DNA from: Anaerolineales bacterium UBA4823
GTDB taxonomy: Bacteria; Chloroflexota; Anaerolineae; Anaerolineales; UBA4823
Direction: 5' to 3'
DNA: 6,543 nucleotides
NCBI GenBank assembly: GCA_002402275.1
Contig: DHFN01000043.1
Span: forward strand, 1-6,543
The translations under genes and the position numbers were made by a program. The notes under the pieces are model-generated. The model had not been told where the DNA came from and ran no database searches. It worked only from the letters and a program-made list of their open reading frames with translations. This document shows, in pieces, positions 1-6,519 of the stretch (its first letter is position 1; each line of letters opens with the position of its first letter).

Positions 1-45
1 TGGCTCACGTACCACAATCCCTTCCAAAACGACTTCATTGATCAA
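1..45 (-). CDS. Single-stranded DNA-binding protein-like, N-terminus only (partial, runs off the left edge)
   Basis: Only the first 15 codons lie in the window, reading (M)INEVVLEGIVVREP. This resembles the first beta strand of bacterial SSB (OB-fold) proteins, which begin with a pattern like M-N-x-V-x-L-x-G-x-x-x-R-x-P. SSB coats single-stranded DNA during replication, recombination and repair. The start is a TTG at 45-43. It is chosen because a perfect AAGGAGG ribosome binding site lies at 57-51 on the minus strand with a 5-base spacer, and the frame has a stop upstream at 87-85 with no ATG between. An ATG at 38-36 is in another frame, reads MKSFWKGLWYVS and sits 12 bases from the same site, so it is less likely. 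The gene call is firm from the ribosome binding site; the SSB identity rests on a short peptide and is an inference. Confidence 0.5.
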   Translation of the reverse strand, partial: MINEVVLEGIVVREP

Positions 46-87
46 AAGAACCTCCTTGTGCCAGAATCTTCCCAATTGGGAGATTTA

Positions 88-127
88 AACTAAAATGCCG
101 GACAGAACCCAGTGGGTTATGTCCGGC
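88..127 (-). terminator. Strong hairpin with U-rich tail, leftward; terminator or attenuator ahead of the ssb-like gene
   Basis: An inverted repeat at 97-127 pairs GCCGGACA with TGTCCGGC, has one G/A mismatch, then pairs AACCC with GGGTT around a three-base loop. Read on the minus strand, the stem is followed at once by ATTTTAGTTT, the layout of an intrinsic terminator. On the plus strand no T-run follows, so it is directional. It lies between a likely promoter (146-173) and the ribosome binding site (51-57) of the ssb-like gene. It could stop readthrough from the transposase side or act as an attenuator in the ssb leader. Confidence 0.6.
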
Positions 128-145
128 CAACGATAGAAAAAATCT

Positions 146-173
146 TTTATATTTGTTTTGACAAGTATATCAA
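146..173 (-). promoter_or_regulatory. Leftward sigma-70-type promoter for the ssb-like gene
   Basis: On the minus strand, TTGATA (173-168) is followed after 16 bases by TATAAA (151-146), each one base from the housekeeping consensus. The predicted transcript would begin near 139 and run into the hairpin at 127-97 and then the ssb-like ribosome binding site. The site lies between the transposase and the ssb-like gene. It may be the native ssb promoter left intact by the insertion, or it may belong to the inserted DNA. Confidence 0.5.
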
Positions 174-200
174 TTGTTTGAGGACCATCCAAGGTGGCAC

Positions 201-219
201 AAAATTTTGCGAAAATTTT
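201..219. repeat. AT-only perfect inverted repeat
   Basis: AAAATTTT occurs twice, separated by GCG. Each half is its own reverse complement, so the site is both a direct and an inverted repeat and could fold as an 8-bp hairpin with a three-base loop. It lies downstream of the transposase stop. A role as part of the element's end, a protein site or a weak terminator is possible, but none is shown. Confidence 0.4.
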
Positions 220-253
220 CTGTGACAACTCCAATTAACTTGACTTTAGAGAT

Positions 254-278
254 GCGAAAATAGCGCTGAAGTAGCGCT
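254..278 (-). terminator. Candidate intrinsic terminator of the transposase gene
   Basis: TAGCGCT is repeated at 261-267 and 272-278. Because AGCGCT is palindromic, the pair can fold as a 6-bp GC-rich stem with a five-base loop. On the minus strand the stem is followed by ATTTTCG, a short U-run. It lies about 40 bases past the transposase stop codon. The stem and U-run are both short, so termination would be modest. Confidence 0.4.
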
Positions 279-316
279 CGAACCTTAAAAACAGAAAAAG
301 GCACCAAAATCAGTCT

Positions 317-1630
317 TCAGGCAGTGGAAACAGCCCTGTTATGCGGTTTTTTCGCCTTTTTGACCACCGGATAGCGCGTTCTGGCGGGAGGATGGTAGCC
401 TTTCGAGCGACCTTTTCCTTTTCCAGCAGGTCTGGTGTTTTTGGCCGGAGTACCCAACCGCACTAAATATCCCAAAGCGCTGCGCTGAACCTGCCCTGGG
501 GCCAACCCTTTCGTTTCTGTCTGCGTTCCAGCCGGATACCAGGCCGGTCGAGAGGCCTTGACCTCATCCCGCATGAGCAGCAGTTGCCAGTACGCCAGGG
601 CGCACCACCACATCCAATTGCCGGTACTCACCAGGTCCGTGGACTGATTGGCGTTCAAACCCAGATGCTGTTTGCAGAACCTGAAAAAGTGCTCGATTGC
701 AAACCGCCAAAGATACATCCGACAGAGATCCGCTAAGGGAGTTGTGTCGGGACCCGTCCAAAACAGCCACATCGGTCGTTGGTAGCGCGGCGTGCCATCC
801 GGGCGCAAGAACTCGATCCGCAGAACCGTTCCCACCAGTCCGGCCAACTTCTTCAGGTGCAGTCCATGCCAGGCTTGCAGGATAACCGTTTGCTCTCCAA
901 GCAGAAAGGTTTCGGTTCGGTCGGGTGTCCGAGAAGGAACAGACAGCTTGAACTTGGGGCCATGTTTGGCGGGAGCACCACGCTTGCCTTTGGGGTGGGG
1001 CCTGGGGCACCCAAAGAATACCATGTTGTTGCGCAATCGCACCAGAGCAAACGTGTTTTTGAGCGTCAGAAAGACTGCCAGGAAGAGGTGATTTGCATAC
1101 AGGCTGTCGGATACCACCACTTTAGGCTTGCGGTTGCGCCGATCCAATTCTTGAACTTGCACTCCTCCAGCCTGGCTATCGCTCAGACCAGTCGCAACCC
1201 GCCCAACATCTACCGGCGCAACCCAGGAAGTGCCCCAATTCACCAGCCGCACTAACCAGGAATACTTGTGACCGTAGCGGACTGGCTCATCCTTCTGCGT
1301 TTTCAACGAACCGCGATCTTCCAGTGTCTCTGCTTCGGGACGCTCATTGGGGGTGGTATCCAGCCCGTACACTTCGTACCCTGCGATCTTTTCACTGTCG
1401 GGGGGCTGAAATTCGTACAGGGCAGAAAGTAACTCGTCAAAGTCAAACTCAGCTTGCCGCAATGTGTCGAAGACCGAGCTGAATTTCCGTCGATACGGAG
1501 TTTCTTCGCTCAACGCTACGGGTGAGTTGACATGACCGGCAACGGTCAGCGCGTCGAGCAAATCCAGAAAAGCATCTGCTCGTTTGATCAGGCTTTGGTA
1601 TACTGTTTGTCGGAATTGTTGGAGTAGCAT
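317..1630 (-). CDS. DDE transposase, IS4/IS701-like
   Basis: This 437-residue protein is a probable cut-and-paste transposase with an RNase H-like catalytic core. The visible triad is D91 (YGLDTTPNE), D175 (VVVSDSLYAN) and E313. The last sits in YLWRFAIEHFFRFCK, which fits the IS4-type signature Y-(2)-R-(3)-E-(6)-K exactly (Y306, R309, E313, K320). A stretch between D175 and E313 (about 195-300) would be the insertion subdomain. The C-terminus from about 395 is very basic, with Lys/Arg/Gly runs, and probably contacts DNA. The frame is intact and the length is normal for the family, so the gene may still be functional. No strong ribosome binding site precedes the ATG at 1630, which is common for transposases. 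The gene is visibly richer in G+C than the AT-rich genes around it, consistent with recent arrival. The exact IS family is not certain. Confidence 0.9.
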   Translation of the reverse strand: MLLQQFRQTVYQSLIKRADAFLDLLDALTVAGHVNSPVALSEETPYRRKFSSVFDTLRQAEFDFDELLSALYEFQPPDSEKIAGYEVYGLDTTPNERPEAETLEDRGSLKTQKDEPVRYGHKYSWLVRLVNWGTSWVAPVDVGRVATGLSDSQAGGVQVQELDRRNRKPKVVVSDSLYANHLFLAVFLTLKNTFALVRLRNNMVFFGCPRPHPKGKRGAPAKHGPKFKLSVPSRTPDRTETFLLGEQTVILQAWHGLHLKKLAGLVGTVLRIEFLRPDGTPRYQRPMWLFWTGPDTTPLADLCRMYLWRFAIEHFFRFCKQHLGLNANQSTDLVSTGNWMWWCALAYWQLLLMRDEVKASRPAWYPAGTQTETKGLAPGQVQRSALGYLVRLGTPAKNTRPAGKGKGRSKGYHPPARTRYPVVKKAKKPHNRAVSTA

Positions 1631-1671
1631 GGTTTGTCAACGATGCTTTTACCAGCAATTCCACCTTTTGT

Positions 1672-1686
1672 TAAGGTGTTACCTTA
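1672..1686. repeat. Small hairpin upstream of the transposase
   Basis: TAAGGT and ACCTTA form a 6-bp inverted repeat around GTT, about 40 bases upstream of the transposase start. It might be part of the element's right end or a site limiting transcription into the transposase. There is no further support for either. Confidence 0.3.
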
Positions 1687-1778
1687 CTTCTCGAACTCTA
1701 AACTCAAGCAATTAAGGATTCATATTATTAAAATTAGATTTTCGATCAAACACAATGTTTCGATACAGAAGTACATAT

Positions 1779-1807
1779 TTGACCAATATAAATTCTTGGT
1801 TTATAAT
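1779..1807 (+). promoter_or_regulatory. Sigma-70-type promoter of the padR-MFS-chrA operon
   Basis: TTGACC (1779-1784) and a perfect TATAAT (1802-1807) are separated by the optimal 17 bases. The start point would be near 1814, about 34 bases before the padR ATG. This is the best promoter in the window, and no comparable one is seen further inside the operon. Confidence 0.75.
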
Positions 1808-1836
1808 ATCGATTAACGATAACGGTATTCGATAAT
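1808..1836 (+). promoter_or_regulatory. Candidate operator overlapping the padR transcription start
   Basis: Directly after the -10 box, CGAT occurs at 1810, 1817 and 1830. The stretch 1817-1831 is an imperfect dyad of the form CGAnnAC-N-GTnnTCG. Two further CGAT copies lie upstream of the -35 box, at 1743 and 1761. A dyad between the -10 box and the ribosome binding site is where a repressor would block transcription, and PadR proteins commonly regulate their own gene. The classical PadR pattern ATGT-N8-ACAT is not present here; the nearest is ATGT-N14-ACAT at 1755-1776. Assignment to this PadR is inference. Confidence 0.4.
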
Positions 1837-1847
1837 AAAGGAGCAAG

Positions 1848-2153
1848 ATGATAAGAGATTTTTTCCTTGGATTTATTCGTGTTCACTTGCTGTATCACGC
1901 ATCCAAAGAAGCGATATTTGGATTGGACATGATTCGAGAACTCAAAAGACATGGTTACGATTTAAGCCCAGGTACGCTATACCCAATACTGCACAATCTT
2001 GAGAAAGAAGGCTATCTTGTTTCAGAAAAACGTGTTTATAACGGGAAAGTCCGGAAATATTACCTGGCAACAGACTCTGGGAAAGAAGCTTTAAGAATAG
2101 CTACCGATAAAGTAATTGAGTTGATCCGTGAAATCGGTATTAATGAAGAATGA
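1848..2153 (+). CDS. PadR-family transcriptional regulator
   Basis: This 101-residue protein is a small winged-helix DNA-binding protein of the PadR family, probably a dimeric repressor that releases DNA on binding a ligand. The sequence shows the family core: FGLDMIRELKRHGY (about 24-37), the recognition helix region LSPGTLYPILHNLEKEGYL (39-57), and a wing with GKVRKYYLAT (66-75). A short C-terminal helix (about 77-98) would serve dimerisation, as in the small PadR subfamily. The start is fixed by AAAGGAG at 1837-1843, four bases before the ATG. It is the first gene of the operon, 31 bases before the MFS gene, behind a strong promoter with a candidate operator, so autoregulation and control of both exporters is the likely job. 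The ligand cannot be read from the sequence. Confidence 0.9.
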   Translation: MIRDFFLGFIRVHLLYHASKEAIFGLDMIRELKRHGYDLSPGTLYPILHNLEKEGYLVSEKRVYNGKVRKYYLATDSGKEALRIATDKVIELIREIGINEE

Positions 2154-2184
2154 TTATATAGATTCTCTTACAAGGTGAACTAAG

Positions 2185-3420
2185 ATGAAAAGAAGTATTG
2201 AAGACAACCAGAAAAAATTTTCTCACAAGATATTTGAGTTTTTAGGTTTACGCAGCAGTATCATAGCTATGTTGTTCATGGTTATTCTGGTAGGTATGGG
2301 GGAAAATATGGCAGAGCGTTACTTGCCTATTTATCTAATTGCCCTGGGTGGTGGCGCTTTGTCTGTAGGCTTCCTAAATGGTATGGACAACCTGTTAAGT
2401 GCACTTTACTCGTTCCCTGGGGGATATCTCAGCGACAAACTTGGCTATAAAAAAGCCTTACTGGTTTTCAACCTGATCGCGATGGCTGGATATTTAATAG
2501 TAATATTTATCCCAACATGGTGGGCGGTCTTCATTGGAGCTGTTTTGTTCCTGTCATGGTCAGCAATATCCCTCCCGGCAACGATGAGTCTTGTGGCAGG
2601 AGTTTTACCGGAAAACAAACGCACAATGGGTGTTTCGATGCACTCATTGGTAAGACGAATTCCTATGGCTCTTGGTCCAATTATTGGGGGGGCATTAATT
2701 GCCTGGAAGGGTGACATCGTCGGGGTAAGATACGCCTTTATCCTTGCATTACTGTTTGCTATCATCGCCCTCGTGCTCCAACAGATTTTTGTTGAGGAAC
2801 AGAAAAAGGTTGGGGTAGCTGAAGCTAATCCGTTGAAATTGATCAAATTCATGTCTCCCGGATTCCGGAAACTACTTGTCGCAGATATTTTGGTTCGTTT
2901 CAGTGAACAAATACCGTACGCTTTCATGGCGATCTGGGTGATCAATAACCATGGAATTTCTCCTGTTATGTTTGGGGTACTAACAACAATTGAAATGGTA
3001 ACAGCAATGCTCGTATATATTCCTGTTGCCTATTTAGCCGATCGTGGATCTAAAAAACCTTATGTTGCCATCACCTTTGGCTTCTTCACTCTCTTTCCGA
3101 TTATCCTAATGTTTTCAAGCAATATCTGGATGTTTGTTATTGCATTTGTTATTCGCGGTCTGAAAGAATTTGGCGAACCGACCAGAAAATCAATGATTAT
3201 GGATTTGGCCCCCGAGAACCAAAAAGCGGCAATGTTCGGTTTATATTACCTACTTCGAGATGTTATTGTATCTCTCGCTGCCTTTGGTGCAGGCTTCTTA
3301 TGGAATATTTCCCCGCAGGTAAATTTCTTAGTGGCATTTGGTTTTGGTTTAGCAGGTACGTTATTTTTCATTCTTTTTGGTGAAGATATAAAAATAAAAC
3401 AGAGGATCACAAATGGATAA
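2185..3420 (+). CDS. Major facilitator superfamily (MFS) transporter, 12 TM
   Basis: This 411-residue inner-membrane protein probably acts as a proton-coupled exporter. After a short hydrophilic N-terminus (1-22), about twelve hydrophobic segments follow in two halves, separated by a charged loop near 203-225. MFS motif A is clear in the first half as GGYLSDKLGYKK (79-90). A relic of it is in the second half as YLADRGSKK (283-291). A conserved-looking stretch, RGLKEFGEPTRKSMIMDLAPE (about 324-344), lies in the second half. The substrate cannot be told; the place between a PadR regulator and a chromate exporter favours export of a toxic compound or ion. The ribosome binding site AAGGTG (2172-2177) sits seven bases from the ATG. 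The last eight bases overlap the start of chrA, suggesting translational coupling and a joint role. Confidence 0.88.
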   Translation: MKRSIEDNQKKFSHKIFEFLGLRSSIIAMLFMVILVGMGENMAERYLPIYLIALGGGALSVGFLNGMDNLLSALYSFPGGYLSDKLGYKKALLVFNLIAMAGYLIVIFIPTWWAVFIGAVLFLSWSAISLPATMSLVAGVLPENKRTMGVSMHSLVRRIPMALGPIIGGALIAWKGDIVGVRYAFILALLFAIIALVLQQIFVEEQKKVGVAEANPLKLIKFMSPGFRKLLVADILVRFSEQIPYAFMAIWVINNHGISPVMFGVLTTIEMVTAMLVYIPVAYLADRGSKKPYVAITFGFFTLFPIILMFSSNIWMFVIAFVIRGLKEFGEPTRKSMIMDLAPENQKAAMFGLYYLLRDVIVSLAAFGAGFLWNISPQVNFLVAFGFGLAGTLFFILFGEDIKIKQRITNG

Positions 3421-4624
3421 TCCATCAACAGACAGGGCACAAGGCACAGATGAGTATTCGGGAGAGTCTGTCGTTGATAACATGCCAGAGAATAATAAAG
3501 GGAAGTTATTAGGGCTGTTTGTAATATTTCTTCGCCTCGGTTTTACTGCCTTTGGTGGTCCAGCAGCGCATATTGGTATGTTTCAACAGGAATTTGTTAA
3601 GCATCGCAAGTGGTTAACAAATGAACAATTCCTCGATCTTCTTGGTGCGACCAATCTGATTCCAGGTCCAAATTCAACGGAAATGGCTATTCATATCGGC
3701 TACCTGCGTGCAGGCTTGCCAGGTTTGATACTTGGGGGGTTCGCATTCACATTTCCCGCAGTACTGATTGTCCTGGCGCTTTCATGGGTTTATGTCCGGT
3801 TTGGAACCACGCCACAGGCTGCCTGGCTATTATATGGTATCAAACCAGTGATGATAGCAATAATCGTGCAAGCTTTATGGGAACTTGGGCGCAAGGTACT
3901 AAAAAGCAAAATCATAATAGGTATAGGATTAGGTGCAATAGGGTTGTATTTTCTGGGAGTGAATGAAGTAATCCTAATTTTCCTTGGCGGTATAGTTCTC
4001 ATGTTATCCCAAAATTGGAACCGGATAAAGGATATTAACAATCAAAAAATTCCTATCATCATACCTTTGTTACCCGCCTTAGGAAATTTGGTGATTCCAT
4101 TCAGTATGACCACTCTATTTCTTGTTTTCCTAAAAATTGGCTCAGTCCTTTATGGTAGTGGTTATGTATTGCTAGCTTTCCTGCGTGCAGATCTAGTTGT
4201 TCGTTTGGGATGGCTGACTGAAAAGCAGTTAATTGATGCGATAGCAATTGGACAAATAACACCTGGCCCTTTATTTACTAGTGCAACATTTATCGGTTAC
4301 TTGCTGGGTGGTCTACCTGGAGCTCTGGTCGCAACCCTCGGAATATTTCTACCTTCATATGTATTTGTTGCCATTAGTAATCCGATTATCCCAAAATTGC
4401 GCAACTCACCTTGGGCAGGTAGCATGCTGGATGGGGTGATTGTTGCTTCTTTAGGATTGATGGCAGCAGTTGGATGGCAATTAGGTATAACTTCTATAAT
4501 CGATCTTGCGACCGCAATTTTGTTCTTCGCTTCGCTCTTTCTAATCATGAAGCTTCGGGTAAATTCAACCTGGCTTATTCTACTAGGTGTTATTGTAGGA
4601 TTGGTTTCATATATGTTAACCTAA
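3413..4624 (+). CDS. chrA: Chromate transporter ChrA, two-domain long form (CHR family)
   Basis: This 403-residue inner-membrane protein belongs to the CHR family, whose studied members export chromate from the cytoplasm. It has the full two-domain length of about 400 residues. The first domain carries FTAFGGPAAHIGMFQQEFV (44-62) and the PGP motif at 84-86, then GYLRAGLPG. The second repeats the pattern as IGSVLYGSGYVLL (242-254), GWLTEKQLIDAIAIGQITPGP (PGP at 284-286) and GYLLGGLPGA. The usual glycine triplet of the second domain is YGSG here. The start is supported by AGAGGA at 3401-3406, six bases from the ATG. An internal ATG at 3482 would remove a polar 23-residue extension but has only a distant purine run. 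The start overlaps the MFS stop by eight bases. No convincing terminator follows the stop. The family assignment is firm; chromate as the true substrate is inferred. Confidence 0.93.
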   Translation: MDNPSTDRAQGTDEYSGESVVDNMPENNKGKLLGLFVIFLRLGFTAFGGPAAHIGMFQQEFVKHRKWLTNEQFLDLLGATNLIPGPNSTEMAIHIGYLRAGLPGLILGGFAFTFPAVLIVLALSWVYVRFGTTPQAAWLLYGIKPVMIAIIVQALWELGRKVLKSKIIIGIGLGAIGLYFLGVNEVILIFLGGIVLMLSQNWNRIKDINNQKIPIIIPLLPALGNLVIPFSMTTLFLVFLKIGSVLYGSGYVLLAFLRADLVVRLGWLTEKQLIDAIAIGQITPGPLFTSATFIGYLLGGLPGALVATLGIFLPSYVFVAISNPIIPKLRNSPWAGSMLDGVIVASLGLMAAVGWQLGITSIIDLATAILFFASLFLIMKLRVNSTWLILLGVIVGLVSYMLT

Positions 4625-4671
4625 CCATCGAAGATCAAGTTCCAATATAGTCTTTTTCTAAGTATACATAG

Positions 4672-4791
4672 CAATACCTTCGCCAATTTTAAAATTACAT
4701 TTATTAACCGCTATATACGGTGATTTCACAAAGTTTTAACACCCATATATAGGGGTTTTGGGAGTATCTCCGAATTTTGGCGAAGGTATTG
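4672..4791. mobile_element. MITE-like 120-bp element with perfect 15-bp terminal inverted repeats
   Basis: CAATACCTTCGCCAA at 4672-4686 is matched exactly in reverse complement at 4777-4791. The flanking pentamers are CATAG on the left and TATAG on the right, four of five identical, which could be a worn target duplication. The interior has no coding frame of note, is AT-rich and contains small dyads: AATTTTAAAATT at 4685-4696 and ACCG/CGGT near 4707-4721. The size, ends and lack of a gene fit a non-autonomous miniature transposable element. It could instead be a remnant of a larger IS, or a long stem-loop acting at the RNA level. Confidence 0.6.
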
Positions 4792-5006
4792 TATAGAAAA
4801 ATGGGAATAATTATCAATTCGTGAGTGCTCTCATTTTCGCCACTCCGGTTTGAGTGACAAGCACCTTTACGACAAAAGAATTGAGTACCTGGTTCATGGT
4901 GGGTGAAAAAGTCCGTTTCCAAATAGTGAGAAACACTTATGGAAAACGTCTCGAAACATGTCGAAATATTCTCTGGGATTTTGAATTGACTGATCGACCA
5001 CGGATA

Positions 5007-5034
5007 TTTAACTCTGTAACCCAGGGTATATAAT
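5007..5034 (+). promoter_or_regulatory. Weak promoter candidate for the lipoprotein gene
   Basis: A perfect TATAAT lies at 5029-5034, about 36 bases before the preferred start codon. The best -35 at suitable spacing is TTTAAC (5007-5012, spacer 16), matching only three of six consensus bases. The -10 box is good, but the promoter as a whole is uncertain in such AT-rich DNA. Confidence 0.35.
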
Positions 5035-5069
5035 TAATTAGTAGCTAAATGTTTCAAAAAGGATTAAAA

Positions 5070-6512
5070 ATGGGTTATCAGAAACTTTTACTTCGCGTTC
5101 TTTGTGTGACACTTGTAATTTTTTTGGTTGGGTGTAATGCTCCTACACTAACACCTACTCTTTCAACTCCAACTCAAATTTTGCCAACAGCTACGCAATT
5201 ACCACCCATTCAAACACCGCTTCCACCTTCCATGATTCTTCAGGAAGGAAACAATCTACCAATACTCCTTCTCCAAACTAAACCATCCAGTGAACTTTTA
5301 GGCAATCGCATTGGTAGCCTATGTCACTCGCCCTGGTGTATACGAGACGGTGCACACATAAATGATGAGTTTCTTAGCCTTGGTTTGAAGGGGATCCTTC
5401 GTTTGACGTTAAATGAAACCGACGGTCCCAATGTCGATTGGGGAGGTTCTGAACTAACCATTTCACCGAGCGATGATATTTGGGTATCCTCAGTAAGTCG
5501 AGATATAACGGTTGCATATATACTAAATTTTTGGGATAAAGCAAATCATCCAACAGGGTGGGAAGGAATCTCGTCCAGATTCAAAACGGAAGAGGAAATC
5601 CAACGATATTTAGAGTATGTGAGCTTTATCGTGAACCATTTCAAGGATCGAATCCAATATTACGAGATCTGGAATGAGCCAAATTATAGTGTCCCGGTCC
5701 AATTTATCGAACCGGCTGACTATATTAACCTTGTCAAACGGACAATACCGGTCATTAAAGAGGCTGATCCTGATGCCAAAATTATGATAGGTGGTATCTC
5801 TGGTCTTGAAGATTCGGAATCACGCGAGTATTTGTTTCAAATTCTACAATCTGAAATTATGCCTATGGTAGATGTTGTTTCTTGGCATCCCCTATTTGGA
5901 GATTCTCCTCAATTCGATGAATTTCGAGAATATTATTACTCATATCCTTCCCTTATTCAACAAATCAAAGATATGGCTTCTGTTCATGGTTTTACAGGGG
6001 AATTTCGAGCTGATGAATTAACATGGAGAACACCAGTAAATCCCAGTCCAAGTCAGCCTCGGATGTACAGTGAAATTACAGCTGCAAAGTATTATGCAAG
6101 AGGCATTGTGATGCATCTGGGAATGGATGTTGATGTGGGGATAATGGTTGATCCCCGATTAATGATTATTCGTTCCACTACCGGAAATCTATGCAACATA
6201 ATGGACGGAGCAATGGTGGAGAATATACCCATCGAAATCCAAAGTCAAGCGGAAAACATCAAAAATTATAATTTCTCATTACCCAATGGTGACCAATTAA
6301 TAATCTTGTACTCAGATGGGATTGCAGTGGATAATGACCTTGGCGTCTCTTCAAAATTAATAATCCCGAATTATGCTTCATGGGACGTCACAGGTATTGA
6401 TGTTCTGAATGGCTTTGAACAAGGACTAATTTCAAGTAATGAAAACGGTAATTTGCTTATTGAGGGCGTCAAAATTAAAGACTACCCAATAATCATTCAT
6501 TTATCAAAATAG
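5070..6512 (+). CDS. Exported lipoprotein with clan GH-A glycoside hydrolase domain (GH39-like)
   Basis: This 480-residue protein is probably a surface-anchored enzyme that hydrolyses glycosidic bonds. I prefer the ATG at 5070 because AAAGGA (5058-5063) lies six bases before it; an ATG at 5049 adds seven residues but lacks a ribosome binding site. Residues 5-21 form a signal peptide ending in the lipobox LVGC, so Cys22 would be lipidated. A Thr/Pro-rich linker follows to about 55. The TIM-barrel domain shows YYEIWNEPNY with the acid/base E203, VDVVSWHPLFGD near 270-280 with the conserved His, and RADELTW with the likely nucleophile E316. The spacing of the two Glu suits GH39 and related clan A families. 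The last 85 or so residues (DVLNGFEQ, IKDYPIIIHL) look like the C-terminal beta-sandwich common in such enzymes. The substrate is unknown. No sugar genes sit beside it, so it appears to be a stand-alone gene. Confidence 0.8.
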   Translation: MGYQKLLLRVLCVTLVIFLVGCNAPTLTPTLSTPTQILPTATQLPPIQTPLPPSMILQEGNNLPILLLQTKPSSELLGNRIGSLCHSPWCIRDGAHINDEFLSLGLKGILRLTLNETDGPNVDWGGSELTISPSDDIWVSSVSRDITVAYILNFWDKANHPTGWEGISSRFKTEEEIQRYLEYVSFIVNHFKDRIQYYEIWNEPNYSVPVQFIEPADYINLVKRTIPVIKEADPDAKIMIGGISGLEDSESREYLFQILQSEIMPMVDVVSWHPLFGDSPQFDEFREYYYSYPSLIQQIKDMASVHGFTGEFRADELTWRTPVNPSPSQPRMYSEITAAKYYARGIVMHLGMDVDVGIMVDPRLMIIRSTTGNLCNIMDGAMVENIPIEIQSQAENIKNYNFSLPNGDQLIILYSDGIAVDNDLGVSSKLIIPNYASWDVTGIDVLNGFEQGLISSNENGNLLIEGVKIKDYPIIIHLSK

Positions 6513-6519
6513 AGTTACC

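Larger units (their letters stand above)
4625..5069. other. Non-coding stretch between chrA and the lipoprotein gene
   Basis: These 445 bases hold no convincing gene. They contain the 120-bp inverted-repeat element (4672-4791), a small inverted repeat CACTC/GAGTG at 4841-4856, and a weak promoter-like site ahead of the lipoprotein gene. A T-rich run TCTTTTTC at 4651-4658 has no stem in front of it, so it is not a clear terminator for the chrA operon. A 45-codon open frame at 4896-5033 has no ribosome binding site and no recognisable product. Confidence 0.6.

Noticed and set aside
71..80. Palindrome CCCAATTGGG in the ssb-like leader
   Set aside because: A single short 10-base palindrome without a second copy or known partner is too weak to call an operator.
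564..1255. Several open frames of 60-160 codons on both strands inside the transposase gene
   Set aside because: They are frame shadows of the G+C-richer transposase gene; their translations show no domain, and the transposase frame carries the full catalytic signature.
277..1696. CTCGAAC as a direct repeat flanking the transposase (277-283 and 1690-1696), a possible target duplication
   Set aside because: A 7-base match between two flanks of this size is expected by chance, and the sequences just inside do not form inverted repeats.
1634..1952. Open frames of 60 and 68 codons over the padR promoter region
   Set aside because: They overlap the clear promoter, operator and padR gene and have no ribosome binding site or recognisable product.
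2445..2945. 166-codon minus-strand open frame opposite the MFS gene
   Set aside because: It is the antisense shadow of a well-supported membrane protein gene; its translation matches no known family pattern.
4704..4922. 72-codon minus-strand open frame
   Set aside because: It runs through one arm of the inverted-repeat element, has no ribosome binding site or recognisable domain, and its composition is random-looking.
4896..5033. 45-codon open frame on the plus strand (begins MVGEKVRFQIVRN)
   Set aside because: It has no ribosome binding site, no recognisable motif and lies in AT-rich intergenic DNA. It could be a relic, but nothing supports that.
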